Of a stretch of 6,902 bases of DNA, positions 5,623 to 6,902 are shown in pieces. Positions within the stretch are counted from its first letter, which is position 1. Every line of letters begins with the position of its first letter. Source of the stretch: an uncultured Candidatus Berkelbacteria bacterium (GTDB lineage: Bacteria; Patescibacteriota; UBA1384; CAILIB01); contig CALBLZ010000088.1 in NCBI GenBank assembly GCA_937895715.1, forward strand, positions 1 to 6,902, in the 5' to 3' direction. The position numbers were made by a program, and so were the translations under genes. Under the pieces are notes generated by a model that was not told the DNA's origin, made no database searches, and saw nothing but the letters and a program-made list of their open reading frames with translations.

Positions 5623-6902
5623 TTACCAGCGTTTATCATTCTTCTTTCGCACCTCAGTGGTGCCACCTCCTTCCGAGGTTTCCACTGAACTCGAATTCGA
5701 ATCCTTCATTTTTTCTTTGGTTGCGTTGGCACTCGCCAAGGCGGCGGCACCGGCTTCACCTCCAAACCAGTAGAAGTAACCAAGTGCAGCGAGTAGTGCT
5801 ACCACCACAAGAACGGCAAGCACGATCCATGGCGTCCAGTTACGTGCCTCGTCACTTGTACTTTTAACCTCACCAACCTCTGGTGTCGGAGTTGCAGTTG
5901 GCTCCACCGTTGGAACAGCGCTTGGAGTTGGTGCTGGCAAACTTCGGACTGTCTGAGCAACCACGGGTGCTACAACCGGAGCTGGAGCAGCAGTGGCGGT
6001 GGTGTACTCGGTGTACACACCCACGTTACCGTACCCGTCTACTGGCGCAATCGCTACAACGTAGTTAGTACCTGCAGCAAGGTTAATTAGGGTAACTTTT
6101 GGATCACAAGGCAGCCCATTACAAATCGAAATTGTAGCCCCAAACTCACCTGCTTCAGTTCGGTACTTTACGAGGTAGTTGTGAGCACCCACTACTGGCT
6201 GCCAGCTTAGGGTAAGCTGAGCCTCGCCAACACCGGCTGCCTGAATACCCGAGACAGATCCTCCAAAAGCAATTGGGTTTACAATGGCAAGAGCAGGACT
6301 TAGATTTCCAGCAGCATCGCTAAGACGTAGCCACACTCGAGCGTAGAGGTTGTCACCAATCATAATCGCTGGGAAGGAACCGTCTGCAGACACAGTAACT
6401 GCAGTAGTTGTGATCAGCTTTGTTAACGCAGCATCACTGTATACGAACAGCATGCTATTTGCCTCTGCCGCACCTGCCAAACCCTTAATTGAATCCTGAG
6501 TACCAGGCTTAGAGGCCAGCACCTGAACCTTGGTACCATCTACAGCAAGCGGAGCTACATTATCGTGGCTCACCGCAATCATTGCTGGGAGGCTTACCGT
6601 TGCAGATGGAGTAACAGCTACTAGTGAGAAGCTGTTTACCATATTTGGAACAAGGAAAACGTCAGCACTAAATACTCCTGCAGCAACTGGCACGCTCTGC
6701 AGGAATTTACCGTTTCGCATAATATCAACACTTGTCACCGCTTCGGGAGCAGTGGCAACGGTTCCTGAAAGCAGCACTGTCGGCTGATTAGTGATTGAAG
6801 GAACACCGTTTACAACAGGAGAATCCACCGTACTAGCCATATCAGCAAATACAACATAGTCGCCAGTGGCATCCATCATGTCGCTCAGAACTGCCACTAC
6901 CG
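5623..6902 (-). CDS. FN3/Ig-like surface protein with C-terminal membrane anchor (5'-truncated)
   Basis: The frame runs off the window edge; a GTG at 6895-6897 could only be an internal codon, since coding continues in front of it. Numbering from that GTG: an Ig-like beta domain at about 34-112 (PTVLLSGTV, IMRNGKFLQSVPV), a second at about 113-210 (VLASKPG, IKGLAGAAEANS, LSDAAGNLSP), both like bacterial Ig-like repeats. A fibronectin type III domain follows at about 215-300 (LTLSWQPVVGAHNYLVKYR, LAAGTNYVVAIAPVDGYGN). Its only two Cys, C259 and C264, sit in a short insertion and may form a disulfide. Next come an Ala/Pro/Thr-rich linker (301-342), one membrane helix (about 357-378) and a roughly 46-residue tail rich in Ser/Lys/Glu. 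This gives an outside-facing domain stack with a single C-terminal anchor. A role in surface structure or adhesion is inferred; no enzyme domain is visible. Confidence 0.85.
   Translation of the reverse strand, partial: VVAVLSDMMDATGDYVVFADMASTVDSPVVNGVPSITNQPTVLLSGTVATAPEAVTSVDIMRNGKFLQSVPVAAGVFSADVFLVPNMVNSFSLVAVTPSATVSLPAMIAVSHDNVAPLAVDGTKVQVLASKPGTQDSIKGLAGAAEANSMLFVYSDAALTKLITTTAVTVSADGSFPAIMIGDNLYARVWLRLSDAAGNLSPALAIVNPIAFGGSVSGIQAAGVGEAQLTLSWQPVVGAHNYLVKYRTEAGEFGATISICNGLPCDPKVTLINLAAGTNYVVAIAPVDGYGNVGVYTEYTTATAAPAPVVAPVVAQTVRSLPAPTPSAVPTVEPTATPTPEVGEVKSTSDEARNWTPWIVLAVLVVVALLAALGYFYWFGGEAGAAALASANATKEKMKDSNSSSVETSEGGGTTEVRKKNDKRW

Noticed and set aside
5517..5867. + strand reading frame over the terminators and the surface-protein end
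   Set aside because: It begins inside tRNA-Thr, crosses two terminators and lies opposite a well-supported gene.
6895..6897. GTG as the start of the - strand surface protein
   Set aside because: It is the last possible start in view; the frame stays open to the window edge, and the domain layout suggests more protein upstream.

Overview
The window looks like a piece of a streamlined bacterial chromosome with mixed, roughly balanced base composition. I lean towards a member of the Candidate Phyla Radiation (Patescibacteria). The reasons are the short tightly packed genes, membrane glycosyltransferases next to a lone alkyltransferase-like protein, a fused membrane/spermidine-synthase-like protein, a C-terminally anchored FN3 surface protein, a possible leaderless promoter and many small hairpin repeats between genes. 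No marker gene in the window proves this. UGA is read as stop (gene end at 5285-5287), so nothing suggests the UGA=Gly code of some of these lineages.

Layout. (1) Positions 1-3448, + strand, form one tight transcription unit. It starts with a 5'-truncated family-2 glycosyltransferase with a membrane C-terminus. One base after its stop comes a multi-pass GT-C (GT39/ArnT-like) glycosyltransferase, and a small ATL protein (MGMT homologue with Trp in place of the active-site Cys) starts on the last base of that gene's stop codon. (2) Positions 3449-3799 hold no protein gene. They contain a tRNA-Gly(CCC) with an extended -10 promoter, then three hairpin elements of one family. These share a conserved AGTCCTC...TGCGGAGA core but have different, compensating stems, and the cores are spaced about 70 bp apart. 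A possible leaderless promoter follows. (3) Positions 3800-5287, + strand, encode a 495-residue fused membrane/spermidine-synthase-like protein. (4) Positions 5288-5622 hold no protein gene. They contain a 30-bp tandem repeat with internal hairpins, another hairpin between short direct repeats, tRNA-Thr(CGT), and two back-to-back Rho-independent terminators, one per strand. (5) Positions 5623-6902, - strand, encode a surface protein (Ig-like domains, FN3, Pro/Thr linker, one membrane helix) whose N-terminus lies beyond the window.

How the genes fit together. The two glycosyltransferases probably act in one cell-surface glycan or glycolipid pathway: GT2 transferring from a sugar nucleotide on the cytoplasmic side, GT-C using a polyprenyl-phosphate sugar on the outer side. 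This role is inferred from family and operon structure. The ATL protein seems to be an unrelated DNA-damage passenger.

The most unusual content is non-coding: the three-copy hairpin family after tRNA-Gly, the exact 30-bp tandem repeat before tRNA-Thr, and non-standard bases in both tRNAs (G1.U72 with A73 in tRNA-Gly; C55 in the T-loop of tRNA-Thr).
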